NCBI RefSeq assembly: GCF_002117915.1
Contig: NZ_BDJB01000003.1
Location: 496,001-560,000, forward strand
Origin: Sphingomonas sp. TZW2008
GTDB lineage: Bacteria > Pseudomonadota > Alphaproteobacteria > Sphingomonadales > Sphingomonadaceae
Length of the DNA stretch: 64,000 nucleotides
Direction of reading: 5' to 3'
The notes below the pieces were generated by a model. It had not been told where the DNA came from, did no database searches, and saw only the letters and a program-made list of their open reading frames with translations. The position numbers were made by a program, and so were the translations under genes. Below, piece by piece: positions 51,404-60,413 of the stretch. Positions within the stretch are counted from its first letter, which is position 1, and each line of letters begins with the position of its first letter.

Positions 51404-53711
51404 TGCCGTTCGCGATTCGGGCGTCCCGCTCGATCTCGCGCCGCTCGCCGCCGCCGTGGCTGAGGAGCAGGTGCTGCAATGCGACGCGCCCAAGAACACC
51501 GGCTGGCGTCCAGGTGCGCGCTGGGCGCGTTCGGATGCCGCGGCGCCGTCCGACAGGGTTCAGGACAGCCCCCAGGACAAATCACTAGACAAACCGTGGT
51601 CGCAGTCGACGCGCGCGGACGTCGCACGGCGTATCGAGGCGATGCCCGAACATCGGCGCCCGCCGATGCGCGAAATGGGTCGCCGCAGCGAAGCCGCCGA
51701 CAATCCGTTCCGCGCGATGCCGCCCGACGAAGGCGTACGTCCGGTGCAATCGACGCTGCCCGTCCGCCCCGATCCGGAAGACGTGCCGAGCCAGCGTTGG
51801 CGCGGCTTCGACGGGCTCGATCCAAATGCCGACGATCGTGCCGCCGCTGCCCTCGCACGCTGGAACGCCCCGCCGGCCGGCGGCCGGCCGCAGCCACTCA
51901 GGACGGGCATGCCGGCGGTCCGCTATCCCGGCGAGGGTCCGCATCCCGACAAATACGCGCGTGCCGGCTCAAACGACGCCGGCGCGCATGTCCCGGGCGT
52001 CGCCCCCTTCTTCGATACCGGCCGCAGCCTCGGCGGCATCGTGGCAAGGGTATGCGACGCCGTCGCTCCCGGTCCCGAGCGGGCCGCAGGGGACGACTCC
52101 GATGCGCCGCCGACGCGCACTGCCGCGAACCGAGCGCGCGTGCACCATCAGAACCGCGCGCGCCCTGCCCGGCCCCACTCCAAGGCCGCGGACGAAGCCG
52201 CCGGGCATGACAGGCCCCGGCCGCTCGTTACCGTGCACAAGATCGGCAGCCGCATCGAGATCGCCGCCGCCTCGCGCGAGGCGCAGGCGCTCGGCCTCGT
52301 ACCAGGCACGGCGTTGACGCAGGCGCGCGCCGCCGTTCCCGATCTCGACGTGCGCGATGCCGATCCCGAGGGCGACCGCGCCGATCTGCTGCGCCTCGCC
52401 GTCGCGCTCGCCCGCCGCTGGTGCCCGGTCGTCGCGGTCTCCGATAGCGATGGCCTGTTCCTCGACATCACGGGCACCGCGCACCTCCACGGCGGTGAGG
52501 CGGCACTGGCGCGGCGCCTGCTGCGCCTGCTCGCGCGGCTCGGCGTTTCAGCACAGCTGGCGATCGCCGATACCGCCGGCGCGGCGTGGGGGCTGGCACG
52601 GCAGAAGGCGACGGCGGCGATCGTTCCGCCCGGCGCGCACGGCGAGGCGATCGCGCCGCTGCACGTTGCGGCGCTGCGTCTCGACGATGCTGCGCGCGAA
52701 TTGCTCGCCCGGCTTGGCGTCGACACGGTGGGGGAACTCATGACGATGCCGCGCGCGCCGCTCGTCCGCCGCTTCGGCCGCGCCATCGCGCAGCGCCTCG
52801 ACCAGGCGACCGGCGCCGCGCCAGAGCCGCTCGATCCCGTCGTCCCGGTACAGCCGATCGCGGTCACCCGCCGCTTCGCCGAACCGATCGCCACCGCCGA
52901 GGCGATCGGCCACTGGCTGGCGGGGCTGATCGACGATCTGGCGGTCGAGCTCGCCGAGGCGGGCGTCGGCGCGCGTGCGCTCGCGTTCGTCGCGGCGCGT
53001 GTCGATTCGACCGATCAGGTGATCCGCGTCGGCCTTGCGCGCGCCAGCCGCGATCCGGCGCACCTGCTGCGGCTGATCGCGCGCCGGATCGAGGAGATCG
53101 ATGTCGGCTACGGCCTCGACGCGCTGACGCTGCATCTCGTCCGCGCCGATCCACTCGGACCCGAAGCGCTCGGCGCGGCGCTGGCGGAGCAAAAGGCACC
53201 CGATCTTGCGCCACTGGTCGATACGCTCGCCAACCGCATCGGGCCGGCGCGCTTGTGGCGCCACCAGCCGGTCGAGAGCGACGTGCCCGAGCGCTCGGTA
53301 AGCCCGCTCGACCCGCTTGGGCCGGCCGCTGCCGAAGGGTTGCGGTTGAAGTTGCACGACGTGCGCCAGCTCGACCGCCGCACGCCCGATCATCCCTGGC
53401 ATCCGCGCTGGCCGCGCCCGGCGCGCCTGCTGCATCGCCCCGAACCGCTCGACAATGTGATGGCCGAGTTGCCCGATCGTGCGCCCCGTCGCTTCATCTG
53501 GCGTGGCCGTCAGCATCTGGTGACGCTGTCGGATGGCCCCGAACGGATCACCGGCGAATGGTGGCGCCGGTCCGGCGAGCGCGACGCCGTGCGCGACTAT
53601 TTTCGCGTCGAGGACAGCGACGGCCACCGCTTCTGGCTGTTCCGCCGCGGCGACGGCGAGCGCACCGAGACGGGCGACCGCAGCTGGTACATCCATGGCA
53701 CCTTTGCCTGA
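51315..53711 (+). CDS. imuB: ImuB, Y-family polymerase-like mutasome scaffold with a large insertion
   Basis: A 798-residue protein; ImuB proteins are usually about 500. It begins with the expected VVSLYLPHWAIDRVRRAERR, then residues 24-302 are an insertion rich in Pro, Arg, Ala and Asp with no recognisable fold, and the Y-family-like palm resumes at PLVTVHKIGSRIEIAAASRE. The fingers/thumb region and little-finger domain follow, ending DRSWYIHGTFA. ImuB is catalytically inactive in its family and bridges ImuA, DnaE2 and the beta clamp. The frame is intact across the insertion, with no stop or frameshift, so the long protein seems to be made. Confidence 0.88.
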   Translation: MTRVVSLYLPHWAIDRVRRAERRHAPPRPDAVRDSGVPLDLAPLAAAVAEEQVLQCDAPKNTGWRPGARWARSDAAAPSDRVQDSPQDKSLDKPWSQSTRADVARRIEAMPEHRRPPMREMGRRSEAADNPFRAMPPDEGVRPVQSTLPVRPDPEDVPSQRWRGFDGLDPNADDRAAAALARWNAPPAGGRPQPLRTGMPAVRYPGEGPHPDKYARAGSNDAGAHVPGVAPFFDTGRSLGGIVARVCDAVAPGPERAAGDDSDAPPTRTAANRARVHHQNRARPARPHSKAADEAAGHDRPRPLVTVHKIGSRIEIAAASREAQALGLVPGTALTQARAAVPDLDVRDADPEGDRADLLRLAVALARRWCPVVAVSDSDGLFLDITGTAHLHGGEAALARRLLRLLARLGVSAQLAIADTAGAAWGLARQKATAAIVPPGAHGEAIAPLHVAALRLDDAARELLARLGVDTVGELMTMPRAPLVRRFGRAIAQRLDQATGAAPEPLDPVVPVQPIAVTRRFAEPIATAEAIGHWLAGLIDDLAVELAEAGVGARALAFVAARVDSTDQVIRVGLARASRDPAHLLRLIARRIEEIDVGYGLDALTLHLVRADPLGPEALGAALAEQKAPDLAPLVDTLANRIGPARLWRHQPVESDVPERSVSPLDPLGPAAAEGLRLKLHDVRQLDRRTPDHPWHPRWPRPARLLHRPEPLDNVMAELPDRAPRRFIWRGRQHLVTLSDGPERITGEWWRRSGERDAVRDYFRVEDSDGHRFWLFRRGDGERTETGDRSWYIHGTFA

Positions 53712-53744
53712 TTGGTGCGGGCCTGATCGGCGGGGGAGCACGCC

Positions 53745-56700
53745 GTGACGTACAGCGAGCTTCAGGTCACCACGCATTTCTCGTTCCTGCGCGGCGCCTC
53801 GTCGTGCGAGGAGCTGTTCTCCACCGCCGCGGTGATGGGAATGCCCGCGCTCGGCATCGTCGATCGTAATTCGGTCGCCGGCGTGGTGCGCGCGCTGTTC
53901 GCCTGCGAGCAGCTGAAAAAGAAGAACGGCCTTCGCATCCGCTCGATCCCCGGCTGCCGGCTCGACCTAGTGACCGGCGAATCGCTGCTTGTCTGGCCGG
54001 AGGATCGCGCGGCGTGGAGCCGGCTGACGCGGCTGCTGACGCGCGGCAAGGCGCGGGCGGACGCGCAGCGCGGCGAGAAGGGGCAATGCTTCCTGCATTG
54101 GGAGGATGTCGCCGCGCTGGCTGATGGCCTCATCGCGGCGCTGGTGCCCGGGCGCGGCGGCGTGGCGCCGACCGCACTCGCTGCGACCGCCGACATCTTC
54201 GGCGCGCGCGGCCACGTTTGCCTCACCCCCTGGCGCCGGCCGGGCGAGCGCCGCCGCTGGCATGAGACGGTGCAGGCCGCCGATGCCTACGGCCTGCGTC
54301 CGCTCGCCACCGGCGACGTGCTGTACCATGCGCCCGACCGGCGGATGCTGCACGACGTCGTCACCGCGATCCGTGAGAAGTGCACGATCGATGAGCTCGG
54401 CCACCGCCGCGAGCGTCACGCCGACCGCTACCTCCAGCCCCCATCGGCGATGGCGCGCCGTTTCGCCGACCATCCCGATGCACTCGCCGCGGTCGAAGCG
54501 ATCGTCGAACGCTGCACCTTTTCGCTGAAGGACCTCGATTACCAATATCCCGACGAGATCATCATGACCGGCCGCAGCGCGCAGGAAGGGCTCGAACTGC
54601 TGTCGCGCAACGCCTTGGCGCAACGGTTCGACGGCAATCCGCCGGCCGAGTACAGCCAGAAACTGGAACACGAGCTGCGGCTCGTCGCCAAGATGGGCTA
54701 TGCGCCATATTTCCTGACGGTGAACTCGATCGTCCAGTTCGCCCGCGGCCAGGACATCCTGTGCCAAGGCCGCGGCTCGGCGGCCAATTCGGTGATCTGC
54801 TTCGTGCTCGGCATCACCTCGATCGACCCGGTCAAGCACCAGCTGCTGTTCGAGCGCTTCGTGTCGGAGGAACGCCGCGAACCGCCCGATATCGACATCG
54901 ATTTCGAGCATGAGCGGCGCGAGGAAGTGATCCAGTGGATCTACGACACCTATGGCCGTGACCATGCCGCGCTGACGGCGGTGGTCAGCCGCTTCCGCAC
55001 GCGCGGCGCGATCCGCGAGGTGGGCAAGGTGCTTGGGCTTACTGAGGATATGACGGGCGCCTTGGCGGGGCAGGTGTGGGGCTGGTCGAACGAAGGCGTG
55101 CCTGACGCGCACGTCCAGGCGCTCAACCTCGACGCCGGCGAACCGCGCCTCGCGCTCGCGCTCGAACTCGCCAAGGAACTGATCGGCACGCCGCGCCACC
55201 TGTCGCAGCATCCCGGCGGCTTCGTGCTGACGCGCGATCCGCTGCACGATCTGGTGCCGATCGAGCCCGCCGCGATGGAGGCGCGCCACGTCATCGAATG
55301 GGAAAAGGAGGACATCGAGCATCTCGGCTTCATGAAGGTCGATATCCTCGGCCTCGGCATGCTCGGCTGCATGCGCCGCGCATTCGATCTCCTGGCCGAG
55401 CACAAGCAGGTCGCGATGACGATGGCGAGCGAGCCGTTGCAGGACGACGATCCTGCGACCTTCAAGATGATCCGCCGCGCCGATACGCTGGGCGTGTTCC
55501 AGATCGAGAGTCGCGCGCAGATGAGCATGCTGCCGCGGATGAAGCCGACCAATTTCTACGACATCGCGATCCAGGTCGCGATCGTCCGCCCCGGCCCGAT
55601 CCAGGGCGACATGGTGCACCCGTATCTCAAGCGCCGCGCGCTTTCGGCCGCCGAGCAGGAGAAGATCGAATATCCCAGCCCGTTGCTCAGGGACGTGCTG
55701 AAGAAGACGCTGGGCGTGCCGCTGTTCCAGGAACAGGCAATGCAAGTCGCGATCCTCGGCGCCGGCTTCACCCCGGGCGAGGCGGACCTGCTGCGCCGCG
55801 CGATGGCGACGTTCAAGATGACCGGCGGCGTCGGCGAGTTCCGCGACAAGCTGATCGACGGGATGCGCGGCAACGGCATCGCGCAGGAATTCGCCGAGCG
55901 GCTGGTGAAGCAGATCGAAGGGTTCGGCAGCTACGGCTTTCCCGAGAGCCACGCGGCGAGCTTCGCCAAGATCGCCTACGCCTCGTCGTGGATGAAATGC
56001 CACCATCCCGACGTGTTCTGCGCCGCGCTGCTCAACGCGCAGCCGATGGGCTTCTACGCGCCGGCACAGATCGTGCGCGACGCGCGCGAACATGGGGTAG
56101 AGGTGCTGCCGGTATGCGTGCTGACGAGCGAGTGGGACACGTCGCTGCTGGCGGCGCGACGCGGATTGCACCCGCTGCGGCTCGGCCTTCGCATCGTCCA
56201 CGGGCTGTCGGCGGTGGACGGTGGCAAGATCCTGGCAGCGCGCGGAGAGCGGCCGTTCCGATCGGTCGAGGACGTGTGGCGGCGATCGGGCGTGCCGCTC
56301 GCCGCGCTGGAGAAGCTCGCCAAGGCGGACGCGTTCGCCGGCATGGGGCTCGACCGGCGGCAGGCCTTGTGGGCGATCCGCGGGCTGGGCGATACGCCGC
56401 TGCCGCTGCTCGCGGCGATCGAGACGCGCGAGGAGCCCGTCCACCTGCGCGCGCTGACCGCCGGCCGTGAAGTGGTGGAGGATTACCGCGCGACGCAGCT
56501 GACGTTGCGCCAGCACCCGCTGACCTTTCTGCGCGAGCGGCTGACGCGGCGGCGGATGGTGTGCTGCGGCGATTTGAAGACGATCAAGGAGGGCAAGGCG
56601 ATCGAGGTCGCCGGCATCATCCTCGTCCGCCAACGGCCGGGCAGCGCCAAGGGCGTGCTGTTCATCACGATCGAGGACGAGACGGGGATCGCCAACGGCA

Positions 56701-57044
56701 TCCTGTGGCCCGACCGGTTCGAGGCGCAGCGCCGCACGGTGATGTCCTCCGCGATGGTCAGCATCAAGGGTCGCGTGCAGAAGGAGGGGATCGTGATCCA
56801 CGTCGTCGCGGATCTCATCACCGATCTCACGTGGATGCTGCGCGAGGTGGGCGAGATCGACCTGCCGCACCTGAAGCTGCCCAGCATGGTATCGCGCGGC
56901 GACGGGGCGACGCATCCGGGCGCGCCCGATCGCGGCGATCCGGGCTGGAAGCACAAGGGGCGTACCGATTACCATTATCGCGAACGACCGCGCGAAGGCC
57001 CGCCGGGCGATCTGATCCCGATCCGCAGCCACGACTTCCATTGA
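53745..57044 (+). CDS. dnaE2: error-prone DNA polymerase DnaE2
   Basis: A 1099-residue C-family polymerase acting in SOS translesion synthesis. The PHP domain starts [17 protein letters not shown]. The palm carries the catalytic aspartates in [16 protein letters not shown] (about 380) and [14 protein letters not shown]. The fingers, a helix-hairpin-helix region and the OB domain ([19 protein letters not shown]) follow. It lacks the clamp-binding and tau-binding tail of DnaE1. The start is GTG at 53745 with GGGGGAG upstream, 33 bases after imuB, completing the LexA-controlled operon. Confidence 0.96.
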   Translation: MTYSELQVTTHFSFLRGASSCEELFSTAAVMGMPALGIVDRNSVAGVVRALFACEQLKKKNGLRIRSIPGCRLDLVTGESLLVWPEDRAAWSRLTRLLTRGKARADAQRGEKGQCFLHWEDVAALADGLIAALVPGRGGVAPTALAATADIFGARGHVCLTPWRRPGERRRWHETVQAADAYGLRPLATGDVLYHAPDRRMLHDVVTAIREKCTIDELGHRRERHADRYLQPPSAMARRFADHPDALAAVEAIVERCTFSLKDLDYQYPDEIIMTGRSAQEGLELLSRNALAQRFDGNPPAEYSQKLEHELRLVAKMGYAPYFLTVNSIVQFARGQDILCQGRGSAANSVICFVLGITSIDPVKHQLLFERFVSEERREPPDIDIDFEHERREEVIQWIYDTYGRDHAALTAVVSRFRTRGAIREVGKVLGLTEDMTGALAGQVWGWSNEGVPDAHVQALNLDAGEPRLALALELAKELIGTPRHLSQHPGGFVLTRDPLHDLVPIEPAAMEARHVIEWEKEDIEHLGFMKVDILGLGMLGCMRRAFDLLAEHKQVAMTMASEPLQDDDPATFKMIRRADTLGVFQIESRAQMSMLPRMKPTNFYDIAIQVAIVRPGPIQGDMVHPYLKRRALSAAEQEKIEYPSPLLRDVLKKTLGVPLFQEQAMQVAILGAGFTPGEADLLRRAMATFKMTGGVGEFRDKLIDGMRGNGIAQEFAERLVKQIEGFGSYGFPESHAASFAKIAYASSWMKCHHPDVFCAALLNAQPMGFYAPAQIVRDAREHGVEVLPVCVLTSEWDTSLLAARRGLHPLRLGLRIVHGLSAVDGGKILAARGERPFRSVEDVWRRSGVPLAALEKLAKADAFAGMGLDRRQALWAIRGLGDTPLPLLAAIETREEPVHLRALTAGREVVEDYRATQLTLRQHPLTFLRERLTRRRMVCCGDLKTIKEGKAIEVAGIILVRQRPGSAKGVLFITIEDETGIANGILWPDRFEAQRRTVMSSAMVSIKGRVQKEGIVIHVVADLITDLTWMLREVGEIDLPHLKLPSMVSRGDGATHPGAPDRGDPGWKHKGRTDYHYRERPREGPPGDLIPIRSHDFH

Positions 57045-57107
57045 TAAAGCGAGCGGCTTAACAAGCCTGTCGAACCGGCACCGACCGGCGCATCGGAGAG
57101 ATCGACC

Positions 57108-58433
57108 ATGGCCACCGCCGCCCTCGCCCCCCAGCCCGCCCCGGAACCGCGCATCGGCCTCACCCCGAACGTGCCCGGACCCGCAGACAAGGCCGCGTTC
57201 GACGCCGCGATCGTCGATCCCGACAGCTATGCCAACGAGGACCGCTACCACGCGATCTTCAAGCATCTGCGCGAGGAAGCACCGGTCTACTGGTGCGAGC
57301 CCGAAGGCTATCGCCCGTTCTGGACGGTCGCACGGCATGCCGACATCAAGCGCGTCGAGCTCGATACCGAGACCTTTCTCAACGATCCGCGGCTGACGCT
57401 ATCGCCGATCGCCGACGAGGAGCGCGTCAAGGCACTGACGGGGGGCAGCGACAAGCTGACGCGCAATCTCGTCAGCATGGACAATCCCGATCACCGCCAC
57501 TTCCGTGCGATGACGCAAGGCTATTTCTCCGCCAAGCACATGCGCCAGCTGGAAGCCGACATCCGCGCGCTGGCGAAGGAGAGCGTCGAGCATATGGCAT
57601 CGCTCGGCGGGCGATGCGATTTCGCCACCGAAGTCGCGATCTGGTTTCCGCTGCGCGTCATCATGCTGACGCTGGGTGCGCCGCGCGAGGACGAAGCGTT
57701 CCTGATGAAGATCACGCAGGAAGTGTTCGGCGCGCAGGATTTCGACCACATGCGCCCCGAGGAGATGGGCGGCCTGTTCGCCACCATCGCCGAGTTCAAT
57801 GCCTGGTGCGATCGCATCACCGCCGATCGCAAGGCCAACCCGCGCGAGGACGTGTCGACGATCATCGCCAACGCGACGCTGACCGACGGGTCGCCGATGG
57901 GCAACATGGAGGCGATGAGCTACTACCTCATTATCGCCGCCGCGGGGCACGACACGACCAGTTCCTCCTCCTCCGTCGGCCTGCTCGAGCTGATCCGCAA
58001 CCCGGCCGAGATGAAGAAGCTGCGCGACGATCCCGCGCTGCTGCCCAATGCGATCGATGAGATGATCCGCTGGTCCAGCCCAGTGAAGCATTTCTTCCGC
58101 ACCGCCGCGGTCGACACCGAAGTGGCCGGAATGCCGATCAAGGCCGGCGACGGCCTCGTCATGGCCTACCCGTCCGCCAATCGCGACGCCGCGGTGTTCG
58201 ACGATCCGTTCGCGTTCCGCGTCGATCGCGCCAATGCAAAGCAGCATCTCGCCTTCGGCTACGGCCCGCATCTGTGCCTGGGGCAGCATCTGGCGAAGAT
58301 GGAGATGCGCATCCTGTTCGAGGAATTGCTCGCCCGCTTCGACGATTTCACCCTCGACGGCGATCCAGCGTGGACGCGCGCAAGCTTCGTCAGCGGGATC
58401 AAGCGCCTGCCGATCCGGTATCACGCCAAGTGA
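57108..58433 (+). CDS. cytochrome P450
   Basis: A 441-residue soluble bacterial P450. The I-helix oxygen-activation motif AAAGHDTTSSS, the ExxR in DEMIRWSS, and the heme loop FGYGPHLCLGQHLA with thiolate Cys390 are all intact. No ferredoxin or reductase gene is adjacent, so electrons come from elsewhere. Substrate is not predictable; it is coupled by a GTGA overlap to a hotdog thioesterase, which suggests oxidation of a CoA-linked or acid substrate such as a terpenoid or sterol side chain. It starts 63 bases after dnaE2. Confidence 0.95.
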   Translation: MATAALAPQPAPEPRIGLTPNVPGPADKAAFDAAIVDPDSYANEDRYHAIFKHLREEAPVYWCEPEGYRPFWTVARHADIKRVELDTETFLNDPRLTLSPIADEERVKALTGGSDKLTRNLVSMDNPDHRHFRAMTQGYFSAKHMRQLEADIRALAKESVEHMASLGGRCDFATEVAIWFPLRVIMLTLGAPREDEAFLMKITQEVFGAQDFDHMRPEEMGGLFATIAEFNAWCDRITADRKANPREDVSTIIANATLTDGSPMGNMEAMSYYLIIAAAGHDTTSSSSSVGLLELIRNPAEMKKLRDDPALLPNAIDEMIRWSSPVKHFFRTAAVDTEVAGMPIKAGDGLVMAYPSANRDAAVFDDPFAFRVDRANAKQHLAFGYGPHLCLGQHLAKMEMRILFEELLARFDDFTLDGDPAWTRASFVSGIKRLPIRYHAK

Positions 58434-59299
58434 GCCTCAGCGATCCCGAGCGCCTCTATCCCGGCTTTCCTGGACGTGACGCCAACCAGCATCTGCGCAC
58501 CATCCCGGCCTGCGCCGCGCTCGGCATGCAGCAGCGCGCCGCGCACAGCGGGCCGGTCGTCACTTCGCTCGACGCCTCGCTGCCGTCGACCCGCGACGCC
58601 GACGGCCGCGTCGCGCGTGGCGCGGCGCTGGTGCTCGCCGATCAGGCGACCGCGGGCGGCGTGTTCGCGACGCTTGCGCAGCCGACGCCGATGATGACGC
58701 TCGACCTGCGCGTCGACTGGTTCGCGCCGCTGCCTACCGGGCGGCTCGATTGCGTGATCGAGAACGTCGTGCGCGACGGCGATCTCGCACTCGCGCGCGG
58801 GCTGTTGTTGACGGATGGCGTGCCGGTCGGTGCGGCGACCGGGCGCTATCTGATCGGATCGATGCCGGGCGGCGGCGGTGGACGGATCGAGGACCGCACG
58901 ACGATCCTGCCGCCCTCGACCGACACCGATTTCACAACTTATCTTGCCGCAACGACGACGGGTGACGGAATGTCGGTCACGCCGCGGCCGGAGCATGTCG
59001 GCGCGCCGCTGCCGGCGTTCCACGGCGGCGTGATCGCGGCGCTGCTCGAGGCATCCGCCGTCGCCACCCTCGATCCCGGCTTCCGCCCGCTAGACATCGA
59101 GATCCGCTATCTCGCCCCCGCGCGCGCCGACCGCCCGCTCGTCACCCGCGTCGTGCCGCGGCGGACCGGCCGGCGAGCGATCACGATCGACGTCGACGCG
59201 CATCAGGGCGATCCGGCCAAGCCCGTCGCGATCGCGCGCCTGCTGGCGATGACCGACGCGCCGGGCGAAGTGCGGCTGGTGACGCTACCGCACGACTAG
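58430..59299 (+). CDS. PaaI-type double-hotdog thioesterase
   Basis: A 289-residue protein with two hotdog-fold halves. The first has ALVLADQATAGGVFATL and MMTLDLRVDWFAPL; the second has FHGGVIAALLEASAVATL and LDIEIRYLAPARADRPLV, the classical PaaI pattern. The catalytic acid is probably Asp in the first half or Glu in EASA of the second. The start is GTG at 58430, inside the P450 stop, so it is translationally coupled. It likely hydrolyses the acyl-CoA product or feeds the P450 its free acid. Confidence 0.82.
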   Translation: MSLSDPERLYPGFPGRDANQHLRTIPACAALGMQQRAAHSGPVVTSLDASLPSTRDADGRVARGAALVLADQATAGGVFATLAQPTPMMTLDLRVDWFAPLPTGRLDCVIENVVRDGDLALARGLLLTDGVPVGAATGRYLIGSMPGGGGGRIEDRTTILPPSTDTDFTTYLAATTTGDGMSVTPRPEHVGAPLPAFHGGVIAALLEASAVATLDPGFRPLDIEIRYLAPARADRPLVTRVVPRRTGRRAITIDVDAHQGDPAKPVAIARLLAMTDAPGEVRLVTLPHD

Positions 59300-59346
59300 C
59301 CGCGCGGCCGGATGCTTCGCGCCGACGAAGATGCGCGCGATCATGG

Positions 59347-60351
59347 TCAACCGCCGACAGTCTGCTCGATCACGCCGAAGATCGGGTGGTGGCGATCGTC
59401 CTCGGCCCAGATGCGCACGGTATCACCGGCCTTGAGGAACGGCGTCACTGGCTGGCCGCCAGCGATCGTCTCGATCGTGCGCACCTCGGCGATGCACGAA
59501 TAGCCCACCCCGCCCTCACCGATCGGCTTGCCCGGCCCGCCGTCCGCGTCGCGGTTCGACACGGTGCCCGAGCCGACGATCGTGCCTGCGCCGAGCGCGC
59601 GCGTCCTGGCGGCGTGGGCGACGAGCGTGCCGAAGTCGAAGGTCATGTCCTCGCCCGCCTCGGCGCGGCCGAACGGCTGGCCGTTGAGATCGACCATCAG
59701 CTTGCGGTGCAGCTTGCCGCCCTGCCACCAGTCGCCCAGCGCGTCGGGGGTGACGAACACCGGTGAGAAGGCCGACGCCGGTTTCGACTGGAAGAAGCCG
59801 AATCCCTTGCCGAGCTCGCCGGGGATAAGGTTACGCAGCGAGACGTCGTTGGTCAGCCCGACGAGGCGGATCGCGGCGAGCGCTTCCTCGCGGCTCGCGC
59901 CCATCGGCACGTCGCCGGTCACGACGACGACTTCCGCTTCGAGATCGCAGCCCCAGCTCTCGTCGGCGAGCGGGATCGGATCGCGCGGGGCGAGGAACCC
60001 GTCCGAGCCGCCCTGATACATCAGCGGATCGTGCCAAAAGCTGTCGGGCATCTCCGCACCGCGCGCCTGTCGCACCAGCGCGACGTGATTGACGTAGGCC
60101 GAGCCGTCCGCCCACTGATAGGCCCGCGGTAGCGGCGAGGCGGCGTCATGCTCGTGGAAGCGATCGCGCGGGATCACCTCGTGCGCAAGATCGGTGGCGA
60201 GGTTGCGCAGATCGGGCAGCAGCCGATCCCAATCGTCGAGCGCCGCCTGCAGCGTGGGTGCGATATGCGTTGCATCGGCGCACCAGGCGAGATCGTTCGA
60301 TACGACGACGAGCTTGCCGTCCCGTCCGTGCTTCAGGCTCGCAAGTTTCAT
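59347..60351 (-). CDS. fumarylacetoacetate hydrolase family protein
   Basis: A 334-residue hydrolase of the FAH superfamily. The metal site is in SWGCDLEAEVVVV, and NDVSLRNLIPGELGKGFGFFQSKPA and GSGTVSN form the active-site loops. The full N-terminal domain (about 1-110) is present, as in fumarylacetoacetases that complete tyrosine/homogentisate breakdown. No homogentisate dioxygenase or isomerase gene is adjacent, so other C-C hydrolase substrates remain possible. GGAGAGG precedes the ATG. A GC hairpin separates it from the upstream TPR gene. Confidence 0.9.
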   Translation of the reverse strand: MKLASLKHGRDGKLVVVSNDLAWCADATHIAPTLQAALDDWDRLLPDLRNLATDLAHEVIPRDRFHEHDAASPLPRAYQWADGSAYVNHVALVRQARGAEMPDSFWHDPLMYQGGSDGFLAPRDPIPLADESWGCDLEAEVVVVTGDVPMGASREEALAAIRLVGLTNDVSLRNLIPGELGKGFGFFQSKPASAFSPVFVTPDALGDWWQGGKLHRKLMVDLNGQPFGRAEAGEDMTFDFGTLVAHAARTRALGAGTIVGSGTVSNRDADGGPGKPIGEGGVGYSCIAEVRTIETIAGGQPVTPFLKAGDTVRIWAEDDRHHPIFGVIEQTVGG

Positions 60352-60369
60352 CGGTTACCTCTCCTTCAC

Positions 60370-60397
60370 CGCCCGGCATAGGCGCGCGCGCCGGGCG
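60370..60397 (-). terminator. GC hairpin between the TPR/TonB-C gene and the FAH-family gene
   Basis: CGCCCGGC pairs with GCCGGGCG around a 12-base loop, 17 bases past the TPR gene stop on the minus strand. There is no T-tract, so it may only attenuate transcription into the FAH-family gene. Confidence 0.4.
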
Positions 60398-60413
60398 AAG
60401 TCGAGAGCGGCGG

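Noticed and set aside
53967..57338. A very long open frame antisense to dnaE2 (over 1100 codons), and similar ones opposite infB, pnp, the M14 peptidase and the bkd genes
   Set aside because: They mirror real genes in GC-rich DNA, give Arg/His/Asp/Leu-rich low-complexity translations with no known motif, and the sense strand encodes unmistakable proteins.
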